Shown piece by piece: positions 1 to 10,088 of a DNA stretch of 40,176 nt. The notes under the pieces are model-generated. The model saw only the letters and a program-made list of their open reading frames with translations. It ran no database searches and was not told where the DNA came from. The DNA is from a virus. Where the stretch lies: the IMG/VR virus record IMGVR_UViG_3300012202_000004, positions 1 to 40,176 of that record; one strand, written 5' to 3'. A program made the position numbers and the translations under genes. Within the stretch, counting starts at the first letter, position 1, and every line of letters starts with the position of its first letter.

Positions 1-123
1 AACTAAAGCAGCTTCAACCGCTTACGTCACGACTGGTATTGCGAACGCTATAGCGGCTGTAAACCCTGCTATTGCCGTGACTGTAGCAACCACCCAGGCA
101 AGTGACACAAGCACATTAACCTA
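1..123. repeat. Terminal direct repeat, left copy
   Basis: These 123 bases are identical to 40054-40176. The repeat lies in the middle of the tail-fibre gene and joins its two halves in frame. That is what an assembler leaves when it opens a circular or circularly permuted molecule. Real phage ends would not be expected inside a fibre gene, so I read it as contig closure and not a packaged terminal repeat. Confidence 0.93.
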
Positions 124-1543
124 CAACAATGGCGTGGCTGGTATAGGCGCGACACTCACAGGCACAAATAACACCGCTCTTACCATAGACGGTGTGACGC
201 TCACCTCGCTCACGCAGCGCGTATTAGTCAAAAACGATACCCAGGCACCCTCTGGTGCCTTTAACGGCATATACATGCTCACACAGCTTCAAACGGCCAT
301 ACTACCTCCTATTTTGACGCGTGCGCTTGATTACGACGCTCCAAGCGATATAAATAACACCGGGGCTATCCCGGTTGTGAGCGGTACGGTAAATACCACT
401 ACTTCGTGGCTTTTGACCTCAAATGTCACTACGGTAGGTACAGACCCACTAACGTACGTAAAATTTTCGGCAAATCCGACTACCGTACTTTCCAACACAC
501 TCACCAGTGCTCAAGTATTTGTCGGTAACTCAAGCAACGTAGCGACGGGTGTTGCGGTGTCAGGAGACTTAACCGCAGCAAACACGGGTGCATTTACGGT
601 GGCTAAAATTGCTGGTACGACCGTCTCCGGCACCACAGGCACAACGAACGTGGTATTTTCAGGTACGCCTACTATAACCACCCCAGTACTAACGGGCCTG
701 CCAACCGGCACAGGCGTTGCTTCCGCCGCCACAGCCTCAACGCTCGTAGCTCGTGACTCAAATGCCAACATTTCTGGCAATAACAACATACAGGGCTTTA
801 CCACGACTGCCACCGCTGCGGGAACGACTACCCTAACCGTCGGTAGTACGTACCAGCAATACTTCACTGGCTCAACAACACAAACCGTCACGTTGCCTGT
901 AGCTACAACCATGGTAAACGGCCAGCAGTTTTTTATTGCAAACAACAGTACGGGGTTGGTCACGGTACAAACCTCTGGCGCAAACAGTTTGATTGTATTG
1001 GCAGCCAGTACGTTTGCGTTCGTCACTTGTATCAATACGGCAGGCGGTACAGGTACCGCTTCATGGAACGCAGAATACAGAGGCGTCAACATCACTAGCG
1101 GTAAGGTATTGGCAGTTACGAATACCATCACTCTTTCTGGTACGGACGCTACGACTATGACATTCCCTTCCACCACTCAAACGGTTGCGGGGCTTACATC
1201 CACACAAACATTCACCAATAAACGTGTATCTCGTCGTGTCGTTACTACCACGCAGTCGGCAACGCCTACCATAAATACCGATAACACTGATGTTGCGGCC
1301 ATTACGGGCTTAGCACAGGCCGTTACCTCGTTCACCACCAACCTATCAGGTACCCCTGTCGCGGGAGACTTCCTCGAAATCCAAGTTACTGACAATGGCA
1401 CGGCACGCGCTCTCACATTCGGCGCGTCGTTTGCGGCATCAACAGTGGCACTGCCAACTACTACGGTTATCTCGACCTTATTACACATTCTTTTTGAGTG
1501 GGACACTACTTCTTCAAAATGGATACTAGTCGCAACCGCATAG
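2..1543 (+). CDS. Tail fibre protein, C-terminal part (gene wraps from 39557)
   Basis: The frame is open from base 2 and continues the gene that starts with GTG at 39557. Joined across the closure the protein is 679 residues. The sequence is rich in Thr, Ser, Ala and Gly, as in beta-structured fibre shafts. It has a STKAASTAYV motif just before the junction, common in phage fibres, and a C-terminal domain with TNKRVSRRVV followed by alternating beta segments ending in W-I-L-V-A. It is probably a trimeric host-binding fibre. The next gene starts 4 bp downstream. An internal GTG at 77 is not the true start. Confidence 0.85.
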   Translation, partial: TKAASTAYVTTGIANAIAAVNPAIAVTVATTQASDTSTLTYNNGVAGIGATLTGTNNTALTIDGVTLTSLTQRVLVKNDTQAPSGAFNGIYMLTQLQTAILPPILTRALDYDAPSDINNTGAIPVVSGTVNTTTSWLLTSNVTTVGTDPLTYVKFSANPTTVLSNTLTSAQVFVGNSSNVATGVAVSGDLTAANTGAFTVAKIAGTTVSGTTGTTNVVFSGTPTITTPVLTGLPTGTGVASAATASTLVARDSNANISGNNNIQGFTTTATAAGTTTLTVGSTYQQYFTGSTTQTVTLPVATTMVNGQQFFIANNSTGLVTVQTSGANSLIVLAASTFAFVTCINTAGGTGTASWNAEYRGVNITSGKVLAVTNTITLSGTDATTMTFPSTTQTVAGLTSTQTFTNKRVSRRVVTTTQSATPTINTDNTDVAAITGLAQAVTSFTTNLSGTPVAGDFLEIQVTDNGTARALTFGASFAASTVALPTTTVISTLLHILFEWDTTSSKWILVATA

Positions 1544-1547
1544 GTAT

Positions 1548-2531
1548 ATGAGAACCTTCCTACATAAACTAATGGTTGATATAACGCGACATCCGCGTGA
1601 GGTTGTTACCCCTGACATAGATTTTAGGTGGGACAGTGGAAATTCTATAGTCTGGAAATGCTTTAGAGCTTATGAGTACTTATTTGGTAGGAGAAGTGGC
1701 ATACGTTTTGAGTGTTCATCTTGGTACCAAGATGGTATATCATATAGAACATTTGGAACGTGGGAAAATGTTTTTGTATTTGCCGAAACCACGTTACGTG
1801 ACTTTTTTAAAGATTTAATACCTAGATTTAAAATAATACGCATACCTATTTTAGTAACTCATAGCGGGTTACAATTTAATCAATCACCTTTTAGATTTGC
1901 AATTGGTTTTGACGTTGCAGAGAATACTACCAGTACAACTACACTTTCTCATACTGTTACAGGTTCTAATGTGTATCTATTTGCTTCTACAGCCTTTGGT
2001 ACACCTCCGGGAACACAAACAACTGCAACATATAACTCGGTTTCCATGACCTCTAGTGCTACCGTGGTATGGATAGGTACGGATGTAACCAATGGTCTTT
2101 TTCTTGCTGGGCCCTCAACAGGAACACATAATATTTCATTAACCAGTAGCGGTGGCGGTATTGTGGCAAATTCCTATTCAGGAGTTAGCCAATCTGCACC
2201 GGATACTTACGGCACAAATACCTCTACAAGTTCTGCGAGTATACCGTTAACTTTAAATACTGCAACCGCGAACTGCTGGATGGTTATGCTGGTTACTGGT
2301 GATAATGGTACAGGTTCTGCAAGTACCAACGCTACCGTACGTGCTAATGCTAACGGATACGGTGCCTCAACGCCTGCCAGCTTTGACAGCAATAGTAACA
2401 TTAGCACAGGCAGTTTCACTATGACAACCACTTCGTCCACTGGGACAAAATTTGGACAAGTAGGTTATAAGTTCGCACAGGTAGCAGGTGCCGCCGTCAA
2501 CAGCGGCTTCTTCTTCGCCGCAGCACAATAA
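1548..2531 (+). CDS. Putative receptor-binding or fibre-tip protein
   Basis: 327 residues. Residues 1-115 are rich in Arg, Phe and Trp and look globular. From about residue 125 the sequence becomes a Ser/Thr/Gly-rich beta domain with a Gly-Gly-Gly turn and a PDTYGTNTSTSSASIP stretch, a style common in jelly-roll phage tail proteins. It sits between the fibre gene and a coiled-coil membrane protein, 4 bp after the fibre stop, so a tail-tip role is likely. The N-terminal half differs in composition from the rest, which could reflect domain swapping. I do not recognise a specific family. Confidence 0.6.
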   Translation: MRTFLHKLMVDITRHPREVVTPDIDFRWDSGNSIVWKCFRAYEYLFGRRSGIRFECSSWYQDGISYRTFGTWENVFVFAETTLRDFFKDLIPRFKIIRIPILVTHSGLQFNQSPFRFAIGFDVAENTTSTTTLSHTVTGSNVYLFASTAFGTPPGTQTTATYNSVSMTSSATVVWIGTDVTNGLFLAGPSTGTHNISLTSSGGGIVANSYSGVSQSAPDTYGTNTSTSSASIPLTLNTATANCWMVMLVTGDNGTGSASTNATVRANANGYGASTPASFDSNSNISTGSFTMTTTSSTGTKFGQVGYKFAQVAGAAVNSGFFFAAAQ

Positions 2532-2534
2532 CAT

Positions 2535-2834
2535 ATGGCAATAAAACAATCTCAGTTGGACATAGCCATAGCAGAATTAAATGTTCTGCTTACAACAGTG
2601 GTTAAAGATGTTTCAGAAATCAAACAGCGTCTATCTATCATGGATGAGCAATTTGCACGTAAGGAACAGTTAGATAAACACTCAAGTCGCGTCGATGAGT
2701 TGGCAAACAACCTACAGACGCAAGAGATTAACCTAGCCGTAACACGTTCCCAGCTTAAAACATGGGGCATAGTAGGAGGAATTATTATTACACTTATTTC
2801 TACTTTTATATCCACTTTGCAGATACATATATAG
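2535..2834 (+). CDS. Coiled-coil protein with C-terminal membrane segment (XhlA-like)
   Basis: 99 residues. Residues 1-70 form a predicted coiled coil with heptad-like Ile/Leu spacing. Residues 75-95 (WGIVGGIIITLISTFISTL) are one clear membrane segment at the C-terminus. This coiled-coil plus C-terminal TM layout is that of XhlA-type haemolysin/holin accessory proteins. It starts 3 bp after the preceding gene and ends 1 bp before the next. It may help lysis or anchor a tail component; a second holin candidate lies at 14911. Confidence 0.6.
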   Translation: MAIKQSQLDIAIAELNVLLTTVVKDVSEIKQRLSIMDEQFARKEQLDKHSSRVDELANNLQTQEINLAVTRSQLKTWGIVGGIIITLISTFISTLQIHI

Positions 2835-2835
2835 T

Positions 2836-5001
2836 ATGAGTTTTCATGTAGAACGCACAACGGGAGATATTGTATGGGATGGATTTGAAAATGGCATTTC
2901 TACTTCTCCTCATAAAGGAATCGCTAATATACAAAACGGCAACATTACTACTGAACCGGGAGAAGTGCTAGCTTCATACGGAAGAGTCAAGCAAAACCAA
3001 TCAGGAGACACTACTACTGCACAAAGTTTAACGCGTATAGACGCTAGTCATTTCTCAACTTCTACCGCACTTACAAACGGTCAGTGGATTACCATATCAA
3101 ACTCCACTATCAGTGGATTAACTAACGGCACTTCGTATTACGTACAAAATTCAAACGGAACTACATCGGGAGTGAGTGCATCATCTTTTCAATTAAATTC
3201 TATCTTTACTTTTACCGGAAGTCCTTTAGGAGGATTTGGTACTGGCACCGCTAACTTTGTATTTACAAAAGTGCTAGGACAGCCTATTGCCTCTGCTATT
3301 GAACCGTACGTAGGAACAAGTCAGCAATTTAGGTATTATATTTTAGACGCTCAGGGCCTTGTATGGGTATATGATACCGGGAATGTTAATAGTCCTAGCA
3401 CAGGAACCTTGGGGTGGTTTTTACCTAATACAGATGTAACCTACTTTTCAGGTTCTTCCGCACCATCAGGAATTGCCATACTAAATGGCTGGATACTGGT
3501 GTTTGATAGCTCTACCATCAGATGTAAACCTACAGTCAATTTAGGGTCAGGATTTGTTAATTTCACTAATGCAGGTATGTCTACTCTAGGTGGTAACATT
3601 CCTCATTTTGCCTACGTGGGTCGTCAAGGAAAATGTTACTACACTGACGGTAATCGTCTCGGGTCAATATTCCCTAATAGTTCGTTGACGGTTACGGGGC
3701 TGCCGAACATTCAATCGTACTGCGGGTATAGCGCATCGACAGTTAATGGTACCGTTTCTACTCTTATAAACGGCAGTTTGCCGACAAATGGCTTACCGAC
3801 AGGCTCAGGAGGATTACGGGTGCCTGTTGTATTTTTCACTGACGCAAGTGGAACGCAACCAACCAACCTTACCGCAGGAACGATTTTCTATATAGAAATG
3901 AACAATGGAACTGCTGCATTCCAGGCATTCGCCGCATCAACAGGCGGTGCCGCTATTGATATGTCATCAGGAGCGACTGGCAATCAATACTTCAACACAT
4001 TCTTTCCTACTTCTGCCGGAGGAATCGCATCTATAGTCTATACGCCTCAACGGTTAAACTTGCCGTCATTTGAAACTGCACAATGTATGGTAGAAATTGG
4101 GGATGAAATAATCATCGGAACCAATGGCGATACATTATATCCGTGGGATCAAATCAGTCCGCGATTCGATGCTCCTATATCACTACCCGAAAGGAATACC
4201 ACTAGCTTACTAAATGCTAATAATATGGCGTACGCTTTTGTAGGCAACAAGGGTAATGTGTATATCACCAATGGCAGTGTTGCTTCATTGGTGATAAAAA
4301 TACCTGACTACTGCGCTGGCGTACCGGGTACGCCGAGTTCGTACATTGAGCCCTATTTTAGCTGGGGCGGGTCAGCGTATATTCGCGGAAGAATTTACTG
4401 CTCAATCTTAGACCAAACAGCCACTAAGGCAGGCAACTGTGGGGGTATATGGTCATTCACACCGACACAAAATTCATACAACATTGACCAGGATGTTGGT
4501 ATTGCTGTTCGTCTTGAAAATCAAAATAGTTACGGTACATATAACGGTGTCGCGCCTATCATCATAGCCTCACAAACGCAAAACGCTATCTCACCACAGT
4601 ACTGGACAGGGTGGTATTCCAGTATAAGCTCTCCAACCTATGGCATTGACTTTACGGCTACCACTCCTATTGGCAACACTGTAGTTGAGTTAGATATTGT
4701 AGAAACTGGCACTATTCTTGGCGAGCAGAGACAATCATTTCAAAACATTGAGTATAAGTTATCCTCTCCTTTAGTTGCTGGCGAGTCGATTGCAATAAAT
4801 TATAGACTGAACGCTACTAGCAGCTGGCAATCGGCAGGTATAGTAAACGCAGAAAGTAATACTGAACTAGCTGCCTATATAGACCAACTATTGTTTGAAA
4901 AAACACAGTGGATTCAGCTACAATTGATTTTAACACCACTGGCCAGTACCACCAGCTCATTCACTCGCTTAACTGAGTTAAGGCTTAGACGTAAAATATA
5001 A
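2836..5001 (+). CDS. Large tail protein, probable nozzle / tail-tube B equivalent
   Basis: 721 residues, almost entirely beta-rich with repeated short strands and Gly/Asn turns (e.g. LDAQGLVWVYDTG, YAFVGNKGNVYITNG), suggesting a beta-propeller. Size, position and neighbours (fibres upstream, adaptor downstream) fit the nozzle proteins of short-tailed phages such as T7 gp12 or P22 gp10. The assignment is structural inference; no signature motif is visible. Residues 95-150 and 330-390 have a more repetitive Thr/Ser/Gly composition and may be inserted domains. The stop overlaps the next start by one base (TAATG). Confidence 0.6.
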   Translation: MSFHVERTTGDIVWDGFENGISTSPHKGIANIQNGNITTEPGEVLASYGRVKQNQSGDTTTAQSLTRIDASHFSTSTALTNGQWITISNSTISGLTNGTSYYVQNSNGTTSGVSASSFQLNSIFTFTGSPLGGFGTGTANFVFTKVLGQPIASAIEPYVGTSQQFRYYILDAQGLVWVYDTGNVNSPSTGTLGWFLPNTDVTYFSGSSAPSGIAILNGWILVFDSSTIRCKPTVNLGSGFVNFTNAGMSTLGGNIPHFAYVGRQGKCYYTDGNRLGSIFPNSSLTVTGLPNIQSYCGYSASTVNGTVSTLINGSLPTNGLPTGSGGLRVPVVFFTDASGTQPTNLTAGTIFYIEMNNGTAAFQAFAASTGGAAIDMSSGATGNQYFNTFFPTSAGGIASIVYTPQRLNLPSFETAQCMVEIGDEIIIGTNGDTLYPWDQISPRFDAPISLPERNTTSLLNANNMAYAFVGNKGNVYITNGSVASLVIKIPDYCAGVPGTPSSYIEPYFSWGGSAYIRGRIYCSILDQTATKAGNCGGIWSFTPTQNSYNIDQDVGIAVRLENQNSYGTYNGVAPIIIASQTQNAISPQYWTGWYSSISSPTYGIDFTATTPIGNTVVELDIVETGTILGEQRQSFQNIEYKLSSPLVAGESIAINYRLNATSSWQSAGIVNAESNTELAAYIDQLLFEKTQWIQLQLILTPLASTTSSFTRLTELRLRRKI

Positions 5002-5597
5002 TGCTTACTCCTCAGGACGAAAATAGAATAAACCAACTGATTCAAGCGCAACTACAAAAAGGTAGTGGTCAGAATCGTTTTAGGTTAGTGGATATTCCAC
5101 GACACACCCATGACGGCATTGATAGCATCCAAGTTAGCCAGGCAGACATCATACCAAATATACGTGCCAGCGGTTCTATTACATTTGCTACCTCTACGGA
5201 ATACCGGTTAGGTATTACATTCAATCCCACCTCAGTATGGTTTTACGGTAACGCAGTCCATAGGACGGCAGGAACAATTGACATACGTGCCCATGTCGTG
5301 GGTAACGCTCAATTAGGGCCAACATATAATTTCCAAGCTCAAACTACTACCTCAGTCCAAATTGGCGGTGATGTACAGAATTCAATCCAGTCCTCTACTA
5401 TGTTTTTGATTGACTCTAGCACCTCTCCTGTAACAGTAAGGGCAATTACGGATGAATTGCATCTTGTCGAAGTGGAGTATCCAGGAACCTCTATAGCTGC
5501 ACGAGCTACGGTAGTCAACTACAGTGCAGAGGCAGTGATTATAGACGTTAGTTTAGCAGCTGGTTGGACAATCGTAGGTAACTATTTAGTGACATAA
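5001..5597 (+). CDS. Tail fibre-like protein with HTHDG motif
   Basis: 198 residues. Residues 1-25 are a Gln-rich helix (ENRINQLIQAQLQKG). Residues 35-40 read HTHDGI, a motif common near the start of phage fibre and spike domains. The remainder is beta-rich. It overlaps the upstream gene by one base and is followed by a 42-bp gap holding a candidate promoter for the adaptor gene. Likely a minor tail protein; exact role unknown. Confidence 0.55.
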   Translation: MLTPQDENRINQLIQAQLQKGSGQNRFRLVDIPRHTHDGIDSIQVSQADIIPNIRASGSITFATSTEYRLGITFNPTSVWFYGNAVHRTAGTIDIRAHVVGNAQLGPTYNFQAQTTTSVQIGGDVQNSIQSSTMFLIDSSTSPVTVRAITDELHLVEVEYPGTSIAARATVVNYSAEAVIIDVSLAAGWTIVGNYLVT

Positions 5598-5627
5598 TTT
5601 ACCAGTTAAAATAACCTGTAGATACAT

Positions 5628-5633
5628 TACAAT
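5628..5633 (+). promoter_or_regulatory. -10 element for a leaderless start at 5640
   Basis: TACAAT ends exactly 6 nt before the ATG at 5640, which would put the transcription start on the start codon. No convincing -35 or TGTTGATAA box is visible. It lies inside the late operon, so it could be a secondary promoter. Confidence 0.35.
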
Positions 5634-5639
5634 GACATC

Positions 5640-6542
5640 ATGCTGACCACTACCGGTGTTGAGACTCAATGGGCAGACATTACTCAAAATGCTACTACTG
5701 CGAACAAAGCTCGTGGTCTAAAATTGTACAATCAACAGACTCGCTACTATGCGACTAAGTACTGGTTTACTGAGGTAGCACAAAACTACCCCGGAGGCAC
5801 CGTAGCGGGTCAAATGGACTACAAAGAGCCATATGACATGAAGGATATTGTGGACTTCTACATCGTGGCTGGCTCTCTTAGATATACGCTCACAGAAGCA
5901 CCTAACGCTGCTTTTTGGGATCAGCTTCAATTCGCACAATACTCCTCCGACATACCCCAGTACTATTGGCGGTTCAATGGCGTGACTAGCGTCTTTCCCA
6001 CACCTGCCTCGACCGGCAATCAGTTAACGTGGCGGTATAGGCGGCGTTTGGTTGATATTTCCCTAGAAGACTACACCACCGGAACTGTATCGGTAACTAA
6101 CTTAACTTCTACCATAACGGGCTCGGGTACCAGTTGGTTTAGAGGCATGGCAGGCAGTTGGATTCAAATTACCAATAATGCGACTAGTGCAACTACTAAC
6201 GGAGACAACGCGTGGTATCAAATTTTTAGTGTAAATAGCACCACCTCACTAACTTTGGTTAATCAGTACCAAGGTTCTACGGTCACGGGTGGTTCGTACA
6301 CTATTGGTCAAACTGCCATTATACCCGAGGACTATCAAGACATTCCTCTATACTCATCGTTACAAATTTATTTTACCTCTATAGTGCCTGATAAAGGACA
6401 AGCAGGTTTTTATAGAGGGCTTGCTGAGATACAAGAGACGAAGCTGGATGCAGAATTTGGCAATAAAAGTACTGATGTTCGCATTACAGCGGCAGATGCA
6501 GAACTTAGTAATCCTAATCTGTACATCAGAAGCATTGGATAA
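5640..6542 (+). CDS. Head-tail adaptor / connector protein
   Basis: 300 residues. The N-terminal 90 residues are helical and Tyr/Trp-rich (YNQQTRYYATKYWFTEVAQ), the centre has an ITNLTSTITGSG beta insert typical of connector proteins, and the C-terminal region is helical again (YRGLAEIQETKLDAEFGNKS). This order resembles gp4/gp11-type adaptors below the portal in short-tailed phages. It lies between tail and ejection-protein genes. The start is preceded by A/T-rich DNA without a Shine-Dalgarno site. Family assignment is inference. Confidence 0.55.
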   Translation: MLTTTGVETQWADITQNATTANKARGLKLYNQQTRYYATKYWFTEVAQNYPGGTVAGQMDYKEPYDMKDIVDFYIVAGSLRYTLTEAPNAAFWDQLQFAQYSSDIPQYYWRFNGVTSVFPTPASTGNQLTWRYRRRLVDISLEDYTTGTVSVTNLTSTITGSGTSWFRGMAGSWIQITNNATSATTNGDNAWYQIFSVNSTTSLTLVNQYQGSTVTGGSYTIGQTAIIPEDYQDIPLYSSLQIYFTSIVPDKGQAGFYRGLAEIQETKLDAEFGNKSTDVRITAADAELSNPNLYIRSIG

Positions 6543-6559
6543 TGTCAATATAATAATTT

Positions 6560-7999
6560 ATGGCTGGAATACTACAACAATTTGCCCCGAAAGGTAATCA
6601 ATCAGCGGCCGCTACACAAGCCGGTGCTATTCCTGGTAACCAATCCGCAGCAGCGACTAATTTTCAATCAATTTCAGGACAGAAGGTCGCTAAACCAATC
6701 TATCAAGCTGGCCAGTCTTTGCCTGTGGGAATTAAGGCAGCCAATCCAGTAGTAGATAATGCTGCAAAACCTGATAATACTATTGCCTCAACATACCAAT
6801 CATCAAACGCACCAATAGCATCAAATGCTTCAACTAATTATAATCCAAACGCAAACTATAATGCCGGAACAACACAACAGCAACCACCGGCAGGTACTCC
6901 CGTACAACAGCTTTCTAATTTAGGCACTTCTACGGCTGGCTCTTCATTTAACTCATCTCCTGGTATTTTAAACTCGTTGCTCGCAGCCTCAAATAAAAAC
7001 TCTGCAATCGGTCAATCTGCTGTGGATACCTCTAATAACTACGCTAAGCAAATAGCTGATGTAAGTAATACATTTAACAATGCAGCAACTGGCGACCAGT
7101 CTACTGGCTCGGTCGGTGTCGGAGGAGGCAACGCGAATCTAGAATACAACGCTCTATCTAATAGAATTAACGCGCTATCTCAAGCGCAAGACGCCTCTCT
7201 AAAAGGCACCGCCCAGCAACTTACAGGACAAAGTCAACAACAATCTGGCCTATTGGGTGCATTAGGCTTACAAACTCCAGCAAATAAGTTTATAACTACA
7301 CCATATTCTAATCAGATACTTGACGCTAATGGAAACGCAGTAGGTGGCGGATCAGCGGGTGCTCTTCCCCCACAAGCTCAGTCATTCGTTAATGATATTG
7401 CTAGACAAGTAAGGGATGGTCAAATGACTCGTGATGAAGCAACCAGTCAACTTTCTGCATATGGACAGCCAGGTCTACAAGCACTTAATAGTGCTTTAGG
7501 TTCAGGATTCAACACCAATGCCTCAAATGCAAGTGCTACCACAACTGCAACAGGCCAGCAAATACAAACAGCAGCAGATAGTACAAATAAGGCACTCGAT
7601 ACACTCGCTTCTAGCTTTAGTTCTCTTAACGGACTAGAGACTGGCGGTATACCACTCACTAACAGCATTGCACAATGGATAGGTTCAAATCTTGGAGATT
7701 CTGCTCTAACACAATACAAGACTAATTTACTTGATGCGCGTTCTCAGCTTATTGGAGTACTTAGTTCTTCGGGAGGGACACCTACTGATAATGAATCTAA
7801 AGCAAATCAATATCTACCTAATGATATGACCCCGCGACAGTTCCAACACAATGTAGGTACTGCACAGAACCCTGGTATAGTCCGTCAACTTATAGCTCAA
7901 AAAGTAGGTTCCTTTACTACTTCTGGTCAACAAAATATAAATGCCCAATCAAACACAAATACCGGGTCATCAATTACCTGGGACTCAATCGTCAAATAG
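6560..7999 (+). CDS. Gln/Asn/Ser-rich putative internal virion (ejection) protein
   Basis: 479 residues, low complexity, very rich in Gln, Asn, Ser, Ala and Thr, especially residues 1-140. A helical region follows, with QAQSFVNDIARQVRDGQMT at about residues 271-290. It overlaps the transglycosylase gene by 59 bp. Large, low-complexity or helical proteins next to a virion lytic transglycosylase are typically ejected with the DNA in podoviruses. No domain is recognisable, so the role rests on position and composition. Confidence 0.5.
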   Translation: MAGILQQFAPKGNQSAAATQAGAIPGNQSAAATNFQSISGQKVAKPIYQAGQSLPVGIKAANPVVDNAAKPDNTIASTYQSSNAPIASNASTNYNPNANYNAGTTQQQPPAGTPVQQLSNLGTSTAGSSFNSSPGILNSLLAASNKNSAIGQSAVDTSNNYAKQIADVSNTFNNAATGDQSTGSVGVGGGNANLEYNALSNRINALSQAQDASLKGTAQQLTGQSQQQSGLLGALGLQTPANKFITTPYSNQILDANGNAVGGGSAGALPPQAQSFVNDIARQVRDGQMTRDEATSQLSAYGQPGLQALNSALGSGFNTNASNASATTTATGQQIQTAADSTNKALDTLASSFSSLNGLETGGIPLTNSIAQWIGSNLGDSALTQYKTNLLDARSQLIGVLSSSGGTPTDNESKANQYLPNDMTPRQFQHNVGTAQNPGIVRQLIAQKVGSFTTSGQQNINAQSNTNTGSSITWDSIVK

Positions 8000-9941
8000 C
8001 CTTATACCTTCAGACCCTTCACAGGCTGACCCTAGCGTTATTAAAGTAATGCAGGCTATTAAAAATGTGGAAACACAAGGCTCTAAAGACCCATACAACC
8101 AATCAGGTGATAATGGTGATTCGCATGGCGCATACCAGTTTAACAAAAATAATTATAAAAATTGGGCAACGCAGTATGGAGTTGACCCTAATGACTTCTC
8201 AGCTTCAGCACAGAACAAGGTTGCCTATGCGCGTATAAAAGACCTAAAAAATCAAGGATTGCAGCCAGAGGAGATAGCTGCTAAATGGAATGGCGCAAAA
8301 GTTGACCAAAATACAGGAAAGCTTACCTATGTAAATCCTGCGTATGGTGTTAAGTTTCGCTCTGCATTACAAGGTTCACAAGCTACTCAAAATCAACAAT
8401 CCAGCAATCCTACGGGCACTGAAACAGCAAATGCTTCAGACGGTGCCGCACAAAATAATCAAGAAAGTATTTTAGGAAAGTTAGTGAACTTTGCATTTCC
8501 TATTGCAGGGGATGTTGGTGCCGATATACAGGGTAAGGCAGATAAGTCGCCCTTACAACAGCTAGGCGATGCTGGTCTTTCTGCCTTATGGTTTGCCCCA
8601 GGAGTAGGAGAGGGGGCTGAAGCAGCTATACGGGGCGCTGGCTTGCTTGGAGAGACTGGAGCTAAGGTTGCCGGGCAAGCGCTTGGCGGCGTGGCTACCG
8701 GGTATGCTTCTGATATATCTTCTAAACTTTCACAAGGAAATACAGATGCTGGGAGCGTATTAACACCAGGCATAGGAACTGCTACAGGTGGTCTATTGGG
8801 TGGTGCGTTGGGTAAGTTAGGCTCTAAGTATTCTACTGATGGTGTAGTAAACAGCGTAACAGATTCAAATAACGCTGTATTGGGTAATACTAAAACAGGT
8901 GCAAGTAAACTTGAAGATTCTTTTTCAAAAGATAAAAACCCAGGTGCACTTCTAGCTCAAAAAGGTATCAATATATCGCATGAAGTTAATCCTGATACGG
9001 TAGCCTATGATGTGGGTACGCACGCCAGTAGTCTTAGAGATGATGCTAATACACTTACTGATACGCTCACAGAAGCGCTTAAACGAGTGCCCGGTTCAAC
9101 TTCTGCTACTGATTTAGAGAATAGCCTCATCAATTCGGCTGCTTCAAAAGCACCTGATAAAATAACTGCTTCTGAACAGATAAACCTTATTAAAGAGGAA
9201 TTTAGTAAAATACGTTCACAATATGGTAAACAATTATCACCAGCAGATTTAAATGAACTTAAAAAGAGAGCATGGAATCTGTCCCATTTTGATGCAGCAA
9301 CTACTGACCTGTCTCGTAAAACACAACGTATGATTGGCAATCAGTTAAAAACAGAAGTTGAGAATTCTGTAGATAAAGCAAATCTACCTAATATAAAAGG
9401 TTCTGATGTTAAAAATATGAACGAATATATAGGCCAGCATTTAGATGCCGCTGACCACTTAGTAGGTAAGAATGGTAAAGGTGGTTTAAACGGCAGAAAA
9501 GCCCCTGGGGGTAGGTTAGGCGATATGTTAAAGAGCCAAGCAGGCACAATAGTTGGTGGCGCATTAGGACTTCCAGCGGGCCCGGCTGGTGCCCTCATGG
9601 GTGCGTTAGCAGGACATTATGGAGGTAAATTACTTGGCAAAGGAGTTAGATTTGCAGAATCTTCACCTATTAAATCTGCAATACTTAAACGAATGATACA
9701 AGAAGACCCGGAAGTGGTACAGAAAATGATTGCATATTCTAAACAAACGCCTCAAGGACTTGAAGCTATAAAAGAGCAACTAGCTCAAAAAGGTATCAAT
9801 ATATTTAAAGGGTCAACACAGAAAGCCAAGGTTTCACCGCGGCCTGGTATTTTAGATACACTGGCTAAAAAATCAGCAAAAGGACTTATTGTGGGAAGTG
9901 GTGCTCGCGCAGGGTCGGCTTTCAATTCCCAAGGCCAATGA
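7941..9941 (+). CDS. Virion-associated lytic transglycosylase / ejection protein
   Basis: 666 residues. Residues 32-140 look like a transglycosylase-type domain: a helix with Glu44 (IKNVETQG), then SHGAYQFN near residue 61 and a helical tail. It would nick peptidoglycan during DNA entry. The rest is Gly/Ala-rich with hydrophobic glycine-zipper stretches near residues 200-270 (GALGKLGSKY follows) and 525-555 (GALGLPAGPAGALMGALAG), suited to membrane insertion by an ejected protein. The 59-bp overlap with the previous gene suggests coupled translation. It is the last late gene; a convergent small gene overlaps its final 20 bp. Confidence 0.7.
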   Translation: MPNQTQIPGHQLPGTQSSNSLIPSDPSQADPSVIKVMQAIKNVETQGSKDPYNQSGDNGDSHGAYQFNKNNYKNWATQYGVDPNDFSASAQNKVAYARIKDLKNQGLQPEEIAAKWNGAKVDQNTGKLTYVNPAYGVKFRSALQGSQATQNQQSSNPTGTETANASDGAAQNNQESILGKLVNFAFPIAGDVGADIQGKADKSPLQQLGDAGLSALWFAPGVGEGAEAAIRGAGLLGETGAKVAGQALGGVATGYASDISSKLSQGNTDAGSVLTPGIGTATGGLLGGALGKLGSKYSTDGVVNSVTDSNNAVLGNTKTGASKLEDSFSKDKNPGALLAQKGINISHEVNPDTVAYDVGTHASSLRDDANTLTDTLTEALKRVPGSTSATDLENSLINSAASKAPDKITASEQINLIKEEFSKIRSQYGKQLSPADLNELKKRAWNLSHFDAATTDLSRKTQRMIGNQLKTEVENSVDKANLPNIKGSDVKNMNEYIGQHLDAADHLVGKNGKGGLNGRKAPGGRLGDMLKSQAGTIVGGALGLPAGPAGALMGALAGHYGGKLLGKGVRFAESSPIKSAILKRMIQEDPEVVQKMIAYSKQTPQGLEAIKEQLAQKGINIFKGSTQKAKVSPRPGILDTLAKKSAKGLIVGSGARAGSAFNSQGQ

Positions 9942-10080
9942 GTTTTATGAAAATGGCAACCATAAACCAAAAAGCAACTATGGATACCTGGTCTTTGTAG
10001 GTTAAATCTCCTCGCTTATGCCACCAGGCAAATAATGCTGAACCTAAAAAAATACTAACTACTAATAGTACTATACTCAT
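9922..10080 (-). CDS. Small two-span membrane protein
   Basis: 52 residues: MSIVLLVVSIFLGSALFAW forms a first membrane segment, then a charged loop (HKRGDLTYKDQ), then VSIVAFWFMVAIFIKLIGL as a second. It starts 8 bp after the stop of the 83-residue exported-like protein, so the two form one leftward operon. Its end overlaps the convergent late gene by 20 bp. Two-span proteins this small act as holins, antiholins or superinfection-exclusion proteins; nothing in the sequence decides between them. Confidence 0.65.
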   Translation of the reverse strand: MSIVLLVVSIFLGSALFAWWHKRGDLTYKDQVSIVAFWFMVAIFIKLIGLGN

Positions 10081-10088
10081 ATAAGTGA

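Noticed and set aside
511-1176. Long minus-strand open frame opposite the tail fibre
   Set aside because: It mirrors the Thr/Ser-rich fibre codons, giving a Val/Pro/Ala-rich shadow with no start context or family.
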